This document shows positions 24,020-32,232 of a DNA stretch of 64,000 nt, one piece after another. The position numbers and the translations under genes are program-made. Numbering within the stretch: position 1 is the first letter of the stretch; every line of letters begins with the position of its first letter. Source of the DNA: Halomarina halobia (GTDB taxonomy: Archaea; Halobacteriota; Halobacteria; Halobacteriales; Haloarculaceae); the NCBI RefSeq assembly GCF_029338575.1, contig NZ_CP119992.1, positions 1,550,001 through 1,614,000 on the forward strand, written 5' to 3'. Below the pieces are notes generated by a model. That model was not told the DNA's origin. It did not search any database and was given only the letters and a program-made list of their open reading frames with translations.

Positions 24020-24608
24020 CCGCGCGGAGCAGTTCGAACAGTTCCGCTCGACACGCGCTCGCGGCCGGTCCCGCCTCGACTCCGAGCGCCGCTCCGAGTT
24101 CGGGGAGGTCCGTCGGGTACGCCCCGCCCGCGACGCGGAACTCGCCGTCCGCCGCCCAGACGCCGATCCAGCCCTCCACCGGAACCGCCGCCGAGCGCCC
24201 GTCGACGTCGAGCGGCAGTCGGGCGCGGAACGACTGTAGACGAGCGCGCCCCCCGGAGCGCACGCGGACCTGCTCGGTACGGCCCCGCTCGACGCCACGG
24301 AACCCCCGCTCCCGGAGGTCGTCCGCGAACGTCCGTCGCACCTCGGCCGTGACCGTCGGGAGCAGGAGCGCCGGCCCGACGCCCGCCGGGAGCGGCGGGG
24401 CGAACGTCAGCCGCGTCGCGAAGAAGAACCGCCACCGACGGTCGATCCCGGCCGCCTCGCGGATCCGTGCGCGCAACGCCGCGTCCTCGTAGAGGCGGGT
24501 GTACCCCAGCGCTCGCGCCGCCGGGAGGCGGACGAGCGTCTCCGTCGACTCCTCGACGAGCGACCAGCCGCCACGCTCCAGCCGTTCCTCGGGGACGGCG
24601 GGCATCAT
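24012..24608 (-). CDS. Conserved haloarchaeal hypothetical protein
   Basis: The 198-residue product starts MMPAVPEERLERGGWSLVEE (a second ATG directly follows the first). It has repeated beta-strand segments such as WRFFFATRLTFAPPLP and ALLLPTVTAEVRRTFADD, and an SFRARLPLDVDGRSAAVPVE stretch that looks like a substrate-binding beta-barrel. No signal peptide, no cysteine cluster except near the C-terminus. CCCTACAAGTCC about 29 bp upstream fits a promoter. Function unknown. Confidence 0.6.
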   Translation of the reverse strand: MMPAVPEERLERGGWSLVEESTETLVRLPAARALGYTRLYEDAALRARIREAAGIDRRWRFFFATRLTFAPPLPAGVGPALLLPTVTAEVRRTFADDLRERGFRGVERGRTEQVRVRSGGRARLQSFRARLPLDVDGRSAAVPVEGWIGVWAADGEFRVAGGAYPTDLPELGAALGVEAGPAASACRAELFELLRAVS

Positions 24609-24699
24609 GGGCGGAACTACGGGCACCGAGGACTTGTAGGGAAGGTGTAGAGAGCGACGGACGACGGAGAGGCCACCAGCGGACCGGGAACCTCTACGT

Positions 24700-24872
24700 T
24701 TCGCACCGCGAGCGAGCACCGCGAAGCGGGGCGAGCGAGCGGGCCGACGAGCCCCCCGAAGGAGCGCAGCGACTGAGGGGGTGAGGAAGTGCTTTTGATC
24801 GAGCTTTTACCAGCGAGCTGCCAGCGACCGCGGAGCGTGTCGCTGACACGCGAGCGCAGTAAAAGGTCGTTG
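24700..24872. repeat. Hairpin repeat copy R3 with compensatory arm change
   Basis: Arms are CTTTTAC (24804-24810) and GTAAAAG (24859-24865): the G-C pair of other copies has become A-T on both sides. The inner dyad is GTGTCAGCGACACG and the flank GAGGAAGTGCTTTTGATC matches the other copies. The right arm ends 7 nt before the stop codon of the TFS gene. The left flank carries the CCCCCGAAGGAGCGCAGCG block seen at 30238. Confidence 0.7.
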
Positions 24873-25193
24873 TTAGTGGTCGTCCTCGCGCCACTTGTGC
24901 TCGCACTCGGTGCAGACGAGAAAGCGCGTCTCGGACTCGTCGGCCGAGCGGATCTGTTGCATGTACCAGTGGGCGGTGTCGTTGCCGCAGTTCGGGCAGA
25001 CGACGGTCGTGGTCGGCAGGCCGCGGTCCTCGGCGTCGCTCACGTCGACGATCTCGCTCCGCTCCTGGCCCTGCGTCGTCGTCATCTTCCCCTCCTGGTC
25101 GCGGTCGCGCGCCTCCGTGTAGCCGCAGGAGCGACACTCCCACGTCTCGCCGTCCGAGTGCATCATCGAACCGCACTCGTCACAGAACTTCAT
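24873..25193 (-). CDS. tfs: Transcription elongation factor TFS (archaeal TFIIS)
   Basis: The 106-residue product has two zinc ribbons. The N-terminal one is CDECGSMM with its second pair CRSCGY near residue 20; the C-terminal one has CPNCGND and CTECEHKW. Between the last two cysteine pairs is IRSADESETRF, the hairpin with the acidic D-E pair that stimulates RNA cleavage by stalled RNA polymerase. So this is a cleavage-competent TFS rather than RpoM alone. GCTTATACG about 28 bp upstream fixes the ATG at 25193. Confidence 0.94.
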   Translation of the reverse strand: MKFCDECGSMMHSDGETWECRSCGYTEARDRDQEGKMTTTQGQERSEIVDVSDAEDRGLPTTTVVCPNCGNDTAHWYMQQIRSADESETRFLVCTECEHKWREDDH

Positions 25194-25300
25194 ACGCCCT
25201 GAACAGGGCCGGTACGTATAAGCGACGGGAATCCAGTCGCGCCGTCCTCCTCGGTCGGTTCGGCCGGCGAGTCCGCGGCGGTCGACCCTCGCGCTCCCGG

Positions 25301-25558
25301 TCAGCCCTCGCCCTCGGACTGGCCGGGCTCGCCGACCGCCGCCACCGGGAGGTGCGAGTAGAGTTCGAGTTCCAGTTCGTCGGCACTGTCGAAGGAGTCG
25401 CTCGTCACCTCGGTGAGCGTCCGGCCGAGGTTCGCCTCGCCGTCGGCGAGCAGGACGGTCACGTCGCCGAACGCGGAGACGGCGCGGTCCCGCGAGGTCG
25501 GATAGTCGTGGTCGGCAAGGACGGTCCCGACTCTGCTGAGCTTCACTGTGCGAGCCAT
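25301..25558 (-). CDS. DUF5789-like small protein
   Basis: The 85-residue acidic protein starts MARTVKLSRVGTVLADHDYP and ends GEPGQSEGEG, with the middle VTVLLADGEANLGRTLTEVT and SFDSADELELELYSHLP. The pattern matches the abundant haloarchaeal DUF5789 group, related to DUF2795, for which no function is established. TTCATACC about 30 bp upstream is the likely TATA box. It shares a 69-bp divergent promoter region with the MFS gene. Confidence 0.75.
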   Translation of the reverse strand: MARTVKLSRVGTVLADHDYPTSRDRAVSAFGDVTVLLADGEANLGRTLTEVTSDSFDSADELELELYSHLPVAAVGEPGQSEGEG

Positions 25559-25627
25559 ACCCGTCCGTGAGGAATCGTGAAGGTATGAAGTTGCCGCTGA
25601 CGGTAAGGATAGAAACCGTGATCCCGG

Positions 25628-26992
25628 ATGCGTCCATACCACGACCGGATGGTTCTCGGCACCGACAGGCGCGTGCTGACGCTGGCGCTCGCGCGGATGG
25701 CCGACGCGCTCGGGAACTCGTTTCTCATCATCGTCCTCCCGCTGTACATAGAGAGCGGGCAGGTCGACGTCACGGGACTCGTCGGCCGGTCCGTCCTGGG
25801 CGTCGAACTGACGCTCCCCCTGCTCGTCGGCCTCGTCCTGTCGCTGTTCGGCTTCCTGAACAGCTTCGGCCAGCCGATCACGGGCCGCCTCTCCGACCGA
25901 ACCGGCCGACGGCGGGCGTTCGTCCTGTTGGGGCTCGCGCTGTTCGGCGTCGCCAGCGCCGCCTACCCGTTCGTCGAGGGGTACGGGGCGGTCCTCGCGG
26001 TCCGGGCGTTCCAGGGCCTCGGTGCCGCGTTCACCATCCCCGCGACGGTCGCGCTGGTCAACGAGTTCGCCGCGGGGGACGCGACCCGCGGCGGGAACTT
26101 CGGCGTGTTCAACACCTTTCGACTCGTCGGCTTCGGCTTCGGTCCCATCGTCGCCGGCCTCGTCGTCCAGGGAGGTCCGTACGCGACGCCGTTCGGGACG
26201 CTGACGGGGTTCAACGCCGCCTTCGGCGTCGCCGTCCTCGGTGCCGTCGCGAGCTTCGCGCTCGTGTCGCTGCTCATCGAGGATCCGGAGCGGACGGCCG
26301 CGGCGGCGTCCGACGACCTCTCGTTTCGGGTGTTCGACCCGAGCGGCCGGGGGACGTTCGACCCGGTGTTCGTCCTCGGCGTGGGCACGCTGTTCATGGC
26401 GATCACCATCGCCCTATTCGCGACCCTCCAGGACGCGATCACGACGAGGCTCGAGGAGGGCGAGTTCCTCTTCAGCGTCCAGTTCGCCGCCGTCGTCATC
26501 GCCAACGTGCTCCTGCAGGTGCCGATCGGCCGCGCGAGCGACCGGTACGGCCGCAAGCCGTTCCTCCTCGCGGGGTTCGCCCTGCTCGCCCCCTCGGTCG
26601 CCCTCCAGGGGTACGTGCCGGCGCTCGCGCCCGGCGTCGAGCGGGCGGTCCCCGCGCTCGACGGGGTGGCGGGACCGGGGCTGATGCTCGTCGCCCGCCT
26701 GCTGCAGGGCGTGAGCGTCGCGCTCGTGTTCGCCCCGGCGCTCGCGCTCGCGGGCGACCTCGCCGGCGAGGGACGCTCCGGGACGACGCTCTCCGTGCTC
26801 ACCACCGCCTTCGGGCTCGGTATCGCCATCGGCCCGCTCGCGTCGGGCTACCTCGTCCGCTTCGGCTTCCCGACCCCGTTCGTCGTCGGCGGTGTGCTCG
26901 CCGCCGCCGCGCTCGTCCTCACCTACACGCAGGTCGAGGAGTCCCTGTCCGGTGCCGAGGGAGTCTCCGACGCCGTCCCGCAGGACGACTGA
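25628..26992 (+). CDS. Major facilitator superfamily transporter
   Basis: The 454-residue product has twelve predicted membrane segments and the MFS loop signature between helices 2 and 3 (GRLSDRTGRRRAFVL, near residue 90), repeated in the second half as GRASDRYGRKPFLLAG. This places it among MFS drug/multidrug-efflux-like members. The transported compound is not evident. Two in-frame starts are possible, 25628 and 25649; the first fits the TAAGGATA box about 25 bp upstream. Confidence 0.88.
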   Translation: MRPYHDRMVLGTDRRVLTLALARMADALGNSFLIIVLPLYIESGQVDVTGLVGRSVLGVELTLPLLVGLVLSLFGFLNSFGQPITGRLSDRTGRRRAFVLLGLALFGVASAAYPFVEGYGAVLAVRAFQGLGAAFTIPATVALVNEFAAGDATRGGNFGVFNTFRLVGFGFGPIVAGLVVQGGPYATPFGTLTGFNAAFGVAVLGAVASFALVSLLIEDPERTAAAASDDLSFRVFDPSGRGTFDPVFVLGVGTLFMAITIALFATLQDAITTRLEEGEFLFSVQFAAVVIANVLLQVPIGRASDRYGRKPFLLAGFALLAPSVALQGYVPALAPGVERAVPALDGVAGPGLMLVARLLQGVSVALVFAPALALAGDLAGEGRSGTTLSVLTTAFGLGIAIGPLASGYLVRFGFPTPFVVGGVLAAAALVLTYTQVEESLSGAEGVSDAVPQDD

Positions 26993-27059
26993 GCGGCGTC
27001 CCCTCCATCGGGTGGATCCTCAGTGGAGTTTTATCCGGGCTCGGCGTCCAGTGGGGGAC

Positions 27060-28061
27060 ATGGCAAGACCAGACAGCAGTGAGCGAACCGTCGCCCGCAC
27101 GTTCATCGTGCTGGTGGTGGCCGTCGTGGCCGTCGCCGTCGGGCTCGTACTGTTCGTCTTCCTCCCCGACCAGCGAACCGCGTTCGGCGTGCTGCTCGCC
27201 GTCCTCGCCGGCGTGGTCGGCGTCCGGGTCGGTCAGCGCGTCGCGTCGCGCGCGCTCCCGACGTACAACGTCGCGGAGGTCGCGGTCGAGGGTCCCATCA
27301 CGCGCTCCGGGCGCGGTCGCTTTCCGAACCGGGTCCGCGGGACGCCCGCGGACGACGTCGTCGAGCAGATCGAGGCCGCCGACGCCGACGACAACGCGCG
27401 GGCGCTGCTGCTGAAGCTCAACACGCCCGGCGGCGAGGTCGTGCCGAGCGACGACGTCCGCGCGGCGGCCGCGGCGTTCGACGGGCCGACGGTCGCCTAC
27501 GCGACGGACACCTGCGCCAGCGGGGGCTACTGGATCGCGAGCGGGTGCGACGAGCTGTGGGCTCGCGAGACGACCGTCGTCGGCTCCATCGGCGTCATCG
27601 GCTCGCGGGTGAACGCGAAGGAGTTCGCCGACGAACTCGGCCTCAGCTACGAGCGCTTCGCCGCCGGGCGGTTCAAGGACGCCGGTGCGGCCCTCAAGGA
27701 GGTCACCGACGACGAGCGCGAGTACCTGCAGGGGCTCATCGACGACTACTACGACCACTTCGTCGAGCGGGTCGCGGAGGGGCGGGACCTCTCGCCGGAA
27801 CTGATCCGCGACACCGAGGCGCGCGTCTACCTCGGCGAGCGGGCACACGAACTGGGCTTCGTGGACGCTCTCGGTGCGCGCGACGACGCCGTCGACCGCG
27901 TCGAGGACCTCCTCGGGGTCGACGTGAGCGTCGCGACGTTCGAGCCGAAGGCGAGCCTCCGCGAGCGCCTCGGTCGGGGCGCGGAGTCCGTCGCCTACGC
28001 CGTCGGCGCGGGTATCGCGAGCCGGTTCGCCGACGACGCCGACGTGAACGTTCGCCTGTAG
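27060..28061 (+). CDS. sppA: Signal peptide peptidase SppA
   Basis: The 333-residue product has two N-terminal membrane helices (about residues 13-34 and 40-55) followed by an extracytoplasmic S49 protease domain. The catalytic serine is in CASGGYWIASGCDELWA near residue 155 and the general-base lysine in AAGRFKDAGAALKEV near residue 204, forming the SppA Ser-Lys dyad. It should degrade cleaved signal peptides in the membrane. A GTTTTATCC box about 28 bp upstream supports the ATG at 27060. Confidence 0.9.
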   Translation: MARPDSSERTVARTFIVLVVAVVAVAVGLVLFVFLPDQRTAFGVLLAVLAGVVGVRVGQRVASRALPTYNVAEVAVEGPITRSGRGRFPNRVRGTPADDVVEQIEAADADDNARALLLKLNTPGGEVVPSDDVRAAAAAFDGPTVAYATDTCASGGYWIASGCDELWARETTVVGSIGVIGSRVNAKEFADELGLSYERFAAGRFKDAGAALKEVTDDEREYLQGLIDDYYDHFVERVAEGRDLSPELIRDTEARVYLGERAHELGFVDALGARDDAVDRVEDLLGVDVSVATFEPKASLRERLGRGAESVAYAVGAGIASRFADDADVNVRL

Positions 28062-28092
28062 CTTTTTCAAGTCGGGGACCGTTCCCGAAGCC

Positions 28093-29214
28093 GTGGGAAC
28101 CCTGGTGCTGTGTATCGACCGCGACGGGAGCACCCCCCGGGACGCTCCGCTGGTCGGCGAGGAGGCGGTGGCCGATCTCGTGACCGAGGTCGGCGTCGAG
28201 GATCCCGAGGACAGCCACGTGAACTGTCTGCTCGAGGGGCTGCGGGTCGCGCGCGACCTCCGCGACGACGGCGAGCAGCCGATCCTGGCCGTGCTATCGT
28301 GCGCGGGAAGCACCGTGAACGCCAACCGCGCGCTCGCCGCACAGGTGGACGACCTCGTGGCTGCGTACGATCCCGACGGAGCCGTCGTCGTCGTGGACAG
28401 CGCCGAGGACGAGCAGACCCTCCCGATCATCGAGAGCCGCGTCCGGGTCGACGCCGTCGACCGGGTCATCGTCCGGCAGGCGCGGGACATCGAGTCGACC
28501 TACTACCTGCTGAAGCAGGTCCTCGCGGACGAGGAGCTTCGCAAGACCGTCCTCGTTCCGATCGGCGTCGCGCTGCTCGCCTTCCCGGCGCTGCTCACGG
28601 CGGCCGATAGCATCGCCGTCGCCGTCGCCGTCGTCGCCGGCGTCATCGGCGTGTTCTTCCTCTACAAGGGTCTCGGCGTGGACGGCGCGCTGGCCGGACT
28701 CCCGGGGGCCGTCAGGACGGCCTTCTACGCCGGGCGCGTCTCGGTCGTCACGTACGTCGTGGGGGTGGGCCTGGCGCTCGTCGGGGTGTTCCTCGGCGCG
28801 GTCGGGACGACTCAGGTGACCGATCCCGTCCTGATAGCCCTCGAGTTCCTCTACGAGAGCGTCCCGTGGTTCGTCCTCGGCGCGCTCGCCGCCGCGATGG
28901 GGCGGCTCGTCGACGAGTGGCTCGTCAACGACCGCGTCCGGCGCTCCTTCATGAACCTCCCGTTCGGCATCGTCGGCCTCGGGTTCGTCGTCCGGGGATT
29001 CGCGGGCTTCTTCCTCGAACGGGCGGGCGTCATCGACCGCCTCCGCGTCCCGCCGGTCACCGTCGGCCCCGTCTCGGTCGACGGGTTCGCGCTCACCGCC
29101 GGGACGCGCCTCGCGGCGTTCCTGATCGCGGGACTGGTCGTCAGCGTCCTCGGCGTCGGCGTCTCATCCTACGTGAGCGGCGTGGCCGTCGAGGAGATCG
29201 ACGATCGCGCCTGA
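28093..29214 (+). CDS. DUF373 family archaeal membrane protein
   Basis: The 373-residue product has a soluble N-terminal Rossmann-like half (TLVLCIDRDGSTPRDAP, then LAVLSCAGSTVNANRALAAQ and AVVVVDSAEDEQTLPIIESR) and a C-terminal half with about six membrane helices. This is the archaea-wide DUF373 architecture. Biochemical function is not established. The GTG start at 28093 is supported by TTTTTCAAG about 26 bp upstream. Confidence 0.85.
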   Translation: MGTLVLCIDRDGSTPRDAPLVGEEAVADLVTEVGVEDPEDSHVNCLLEGLRVARDLRDDGEQPILAVLSCAGSTVNANRALAAQVDDLVAAYDPDGAVVVVDSAEDEQTLPIIESRVRVDAVDRVIVRQARDIESTYYLLKQVLADEELRKTVLVPIGVALLAFPALLTAADSIAVAVAVVAGVIGVFFLYKGLGVDGALAGLPGAVRTAFYAGRVSVVTYVVGVGLALVGVFLGAVGTTQVTDPVLIALEFLYESVPWFVLGALAAAMGRLVDEWLVNDRVRRSFMNLPFGIVGLGFVVRGFAGFFLERAGVIDRLRVPPVTVGPVSVDGFALTAGTRLAAFLIAGLVVSVLGVGVSSYVSGVAVEEIDDRA

Positions 29215-29260
29215 ACCGGAGGATCGCAGGCCGTTTATCCCCCGCTCGGCTATCGCAGTT

Positions 29261-29977
29261 ATGCGAACGCGACCGTGGGTCAGTCTCTTCTCCGGCGGCA
29301 AGGACTCCTCGTGGGCGCTCTACCGCGCGCTCGAGGCGGACCATCCCGTCGAGCGCCTCGTCACCGTCCACCCGACGGGCGACTCCTACATGTACCACGT
29401 CCCGGCGACGGACCTCGCCGAACTCGCCGCCGAGTCGGTGGGCATCCCCCTGGTCTCCGTGCGCCCGGGCGACTTCGGCGCGGACGACGTCGCCGACGCG
29501 AGCGCGCAGGGCGACGCCGAACTCGAACCGCTCGAAGCCGCCCTGGGCGACCTGGCGGCCGACCTCGGCGGCATCGGCGGCGTCACCGCCGGCGCGGTCG
29601 AGAGCACCTTCCAGACCGACCGCATCCGGGCGATGTGCGACCGCCTCGACGCGGAGCTGTTCGCCCCGCTCTGGCGGCGCGACCCCCGCGAACTCGCGGA
29701 CGCCATGCTCGACGCCGGCTTCGAGATCATGATCGTCCAGGTCGCGGCGGCCGGCCTCGACGAGTCGTGGCTCGGGCGCACCCTGGACGCCGACGCCCTC
29801 GCGGACCTCGAGGCGCTCAACGACCGCTACGGCGTCCACGTCCTCGGCGAGGGCGGCGAGTTCGAGACGCTGGTCGTGGACGCGCCGCACATGGAGCGAC
29901 GGATCGAACTGGAGTACGAGACGGAGTGGGACGGGACGCGGGGGCGGTTGCGAATCGGGGACGCGTGGCTCGAATAG
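29261..29977 (+). CDS. dph6: Diphthine-ammonia ligase (ATP-binding, PP-loop)
   Basis: The 238-residue product belongs to the MJ0570/Dph6 family that performs the last amidation of diphthamide on elongation factor 2. The PP-loop VSLFSGGKDSSWAL begins at residue 8, and the family signature GEGGEFETLVVDAPHM lies near residue 198. GGVTAGAVESTFQ, a motif of this family, is also present. GTTTATCCC about 25 bp upstream marks a leaderless ATG. A TATA-bearing repeat module follows the stop codon. Confidence 0.9.
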   Translation: MRTRPWVSLFSGGKDSSWALYRALEADHPVERLVTVHPTGDSYMYHVPATDLAELAAESVGIPLVSVRPGDFGADDVADASAQGDAELEPLEAALGDLAADLGGIGGVTAGAVESTFQTDRIRAMCDRLDAELFAPLWRRDPRELADAMLDAGFEIMIVQVAAAGLDESWLGRTLDADALADLEALNDRYGVHVLGEGGEFETLVVDAPHMERRIELEYETEWDGTRGRLRIGDAWLE

Positions 29978-30014
29978 CCGTAGCGTCTACGCGAACGACG
30001 CGAGCGCGGCACCA

Positions 30015-30171
30015 CGTCCTGGCGTGCAGGCGACGCCACGGCGGGGGCGATGCTCGCGGGGCGTGGCGTCGCACAACCGCGAACACCCCGCGACAAACGG
30101 TCAGGTCACGGGGGGCTCTGGTCCCGCTCCCCGATATAAAGGTACGGACCGGGGAACGATCCGCACGACCC
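30015..30171 (+). repeat. Copy T2 of the TATA-bearing intergenic module
   Basis: This is the clearest copy. CGTCCTGGCGTGCAG opens it, followed by a perfect 11-bp inverted repeat GCGACGCCACG (30030-30040)/CGTGGCGTCGC (30062-30072), the CACCCCGCGACAAACG and GTCAGGTCACGGGGG blocks, CCCCGATATAAAGGTACGG and an ACGATCCGCACGACCC end. It aligns almost base for base with the reverse complement of 60129-60281. The TATA box GATATAAA (30133-30140) points toward hairpin repeat R4. Confidence 0.7.
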
Positions 30172-30194
30172 GAGCACCGCCGCCGGCACCAGTG

Positions 30195-30353
30195 CAGCAC
30201 CCGTGAGCGAACGCAGTGAGCGAGCGGACCGACGGAACCCCCGAAGGAGCGCAGCGACTGAGGGGGTGAGGAGGGTTTTGATCCAGCTTTTGCCAGGGAG
30301 CCACGGCCGACCGCGGAGCGTGTCGGCCGCACACGACCGCAGCAAAAGGTGGG
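30195..30353. repeat. Hairpin repeat copy R4 next to the nucleotidyltransferase stop
   Basis: Arms CTTTTGC (30287-30293) and GCAAAAG (30342-30348) enclose CGGCCGAC/GTCGGCCG (30304-30311 and 30322-30329). The left flank holds GAACGCAGTGAGCGAGCGGA, AGCGCAGCGACTGAGGGGGT and GGTTTTGATCCAG. The right arm ends 5 nt before the stop codon of the gene at 30354. With T2 it fills the whole 376-bp gap between dph6 and that gene. Confidence 0.72.
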
Positions 30354-31310
30354 TTAGTAGAGCTGCGAGTACGACCCCACGAGCGAGTCGCGCAGGTCCT
30401 TCCCCTCGATGCGGCAGTGCTCGTCGACGATCGACTCGCGGAGGGCGGCGTCCGCGATCTCGGTCTCGGGGAAGACGACGGCGTTCGAGAGGGACACGCC
30501 GCTGAGGCGAGCGCCGGACATGACGTGGACGTTCTCGCCGAAGTCGCAGCCGTCGACCGCGGCGTCCTCCGCGACCCTGACGTCGCCGTCGAGCGCCCAC
30601 GCGACCGCCTCGAGGTAGGCCTCGGGCGTGCCGATGTCGAACCACGGTTCGTCGAACTGGTAGGCGTAGACCGGCTCGTTCGCCTGGAGCCACTCGATGA
30701 ACCAGCCCGGTTCGTCGGGGTTGTTGTCGCCCGCCAGGTACTCCTCGAAGCGGACCGACGCCTCGGGGAAGGCGTAGCAGGCGATGGAGACGAGGGTGCT
30801 CTTCGGGTCGTCGGGTTTCTCCTGAAAGTCGACGACGCGGTCGCCGTCGAGCGCGACCAGGCCGTAGGACGTCGCCTTCTCCCGGGAGCCGACGTCATAG
30901 GCGGCGACGGTTGGCGCGCCGCGGGCCTCGAAGTCGTCGAGGAAGTCGCTCATCGGGAAGCCCATGAGGTTGTCGCCGGCGACGACGAGGAGGTCGTCGT
31001 CCACCCCCTCGCGCTCGACGAGCTGGGCGAGCGCGCCGATGACGCCGAACTTCTCGTCCTCGGCGACCGTCTCCTCGATGGAGAGGGTCGCCTTCTCGTA
31101 ACTCTCGTCGTCGATGTGCCGCTCGAACGAGCCCGCGAAGCGTTCGTTCGTACTGATGTATACCCGTTCGATGCGGTCGTCCGCCTCCAGTTCCGTCAGG
31201 ATGCGGTCGATGACCGTGGTGTCGCCGACCGGGAGGAGCATCTTCGGACGGTGGCGGGTGATCGGCCAGAGTCGAGTAGCGTAGCCACCCGCCAAGACGA
31301 CTGCGTACAT
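30354..31310 (-). CDS. Sugar-phosphate nucleotidyltransferase with hexapeptide tail
   Basis: The 318-residue product starts with the NTP-transferase signature YAVVLAGGYATRLWPITRHR and PKMLLPVGDTTVID. It carries LLVVAGDNLMGFPM and FQEKPDDPKS, as in glucose-1-phosphate thymidylyl/uridylyltransferases. The C-terminal quarter (GDVRVAEDAAVDGCDFGENV to SLSNAVVFPETEI) is a left-handed beta-helix. It should make an NDP-sugar for glycans; the sugar is unknown. Start at 31310 fits a nucleotide-binding motif at the very N-terminus, preceded by GGGAGGAG. Confidence 0.85.
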   Translation of the reverse strand: MYAVVLAGGYATRLWPITRHRPKMLLPVGDTTVIDRILTELEADDRIERVYISTNERFAGSFERHIDDESYEKATLSIEETVAEDEKFGVIGALAQLVEREGVDDDLLVVAGDNLMGFPMSDFLDDFEARGAPTVAAYDVGSREKATSYGLVALDGDRVVDFQEKPDDPKSTLVSIACYAFPEASVRFEEYLAGDNNPDEPGWFIEWLQANEPVYAYQFDEPWFDIGTPEAYLEAVAWALDGDVRVAEDAAVDGCDFGENVHVMSGARLSGVSLSNAVVFPETEIADAALRESIVDEHCRIEGKDLRDSLVGSYSQLY

Positions 31311-31425
31311 ACTCGCCGCGTCTCCTCCCGCGCGCATAGGTATTGCGCCTTCAATCACCGTCCGCGGGGAGGGATCGACCGTCCGACGGGTAACTGTTTT
31401 GCGGGTGGGCGTGCACCGGAGAGCC

Positions 31426-31716
31426 ATGCGCGCAGAGCGCGAGACGACCCGCCGGCGCATCGCGGACTACCTCCGTCGCGAACCGGCCGCCCCCGGGACG
31501 CTGGCCGCCGAGTTCGGCGTCCGCACCGGAACGGTGCTCTCGCACGTCGAACACATCTCGAAGTCCCTCGACGGCACCGACGAACGGCTGCTGGTCGCGC
31601 CGCCCGCGTGCCGCGAGTGCGGCTTCGACGAGTTCGACGACCTCGTGAACCGCCCCTCGCGGTGCCCGGAGTGCAAGGCCGAGAGCGTCGAGGAGCCGAC
31701 GTTCACCATCCGGTAG
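31426..31716 (+). CDS. HTH transcriptional regulator with C-terminal Zn ribbon
   Basis: The 96-residue product matches the archaeal group of predicted regulators with an HTH fused to a zinc ribbon. The HTH covers residues 7-45 (RRRIADYLRREPAAPGTLAA, then EFGVRTGTVLSHVEHISKSL) and the ribbon has CRECGF and CPECKAES. The target is unknown. ACTGTTTTGC about 28 bp upstream supports the ATG at 31426. It is divergent from the nucleotidyltransferase gene. Confidence 0.8.
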   Translation: MRAERETTRRRIADYLRREPAAPGTLAAEFGVRTGTVLSHVEHISKSLDGTDERLLVAPPACRECGFDEFDDLVNRPSRCPECKAESVEEPTFTIR

Positions 31717-31767
31717 CGGGGTTGGCGACGGTGAGCGCCGCGGGCCAGCGAGCGCGCCCTCTCGGGG

Positions 31768-32208
31768 TCAGGTGCCGGAGAAGTCGATGCGGCTACCCGT
31801 CGAGAGGTCGTGCTCGCCCGAGGGGCCGAGGTTGGCGAACTCGTAGCGGTCGTCGACGAGGTAGACCGCACCGTCCTCGACCGCGACGGCCACCTCCTCC
31901 AGGTACGCCCCCTCGCAGGGGCCGAAGTCGCAGTAGCCGGAGTCCCGCTCGAAGGTCGCGCCGTGGCGCTGACAGACGATCTCGCCGTCTCTGACCATCG
32001 CGCCGCTGCCCTTGTCGAGGCGCACGTCCGTCCAGTGCTGGCAGTAGTTCTTCCACGCGGCCACCGGCGGGGACGAGTCGCCCGACTCGTCCCCCGCGAG
32101 TCTGATCAGGACGACCTCCTCCGTGTCGAAGCCGTCGCGGACGGTGAACAGCAGCGTCCCGTCCTCGGGCACCTCCTCGACGCTCGCGATGCGGCGGTCC
32201 TCGTCCAT
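31768..32208 (-). CDS. Rieske [2Fe-2S] domain protein
   Basis: The 146-residue soluble protein has the Rieske ligand pair: C-x-H in KNYCQHWTDVRL and C-x2-H in IVCQRHGATFERDSGYCDFG. It lacks a signal or membrane anchor, so it resembles ferredoxin-type Rieske proteins acting with cytosolic oxygenases or reductases. Partner unknown. It lies 24 nt downstream of pabC on the same strand, but CCCTTGAACC about 26 bp before its ATG suggests its own promoter. Confidence 0.88.
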   Translation of the reverse strand: MDEDRRIASVEEVPEDGTLLFTVRDGFDTEEVVLIRLAGDESGDSSPPVAAWKNYCQHWTDVRLDKGSGAMVRDGEIVCQRHGATFERDSGYCDFGPCEGAYLEEVAVAVEDGAVYLVDDRYEFANLGPSGEHDLSTGSRIDFSGT

Positions 32209-32232
32209 GCCCTGCGTTCGGCCGCCGACGGT

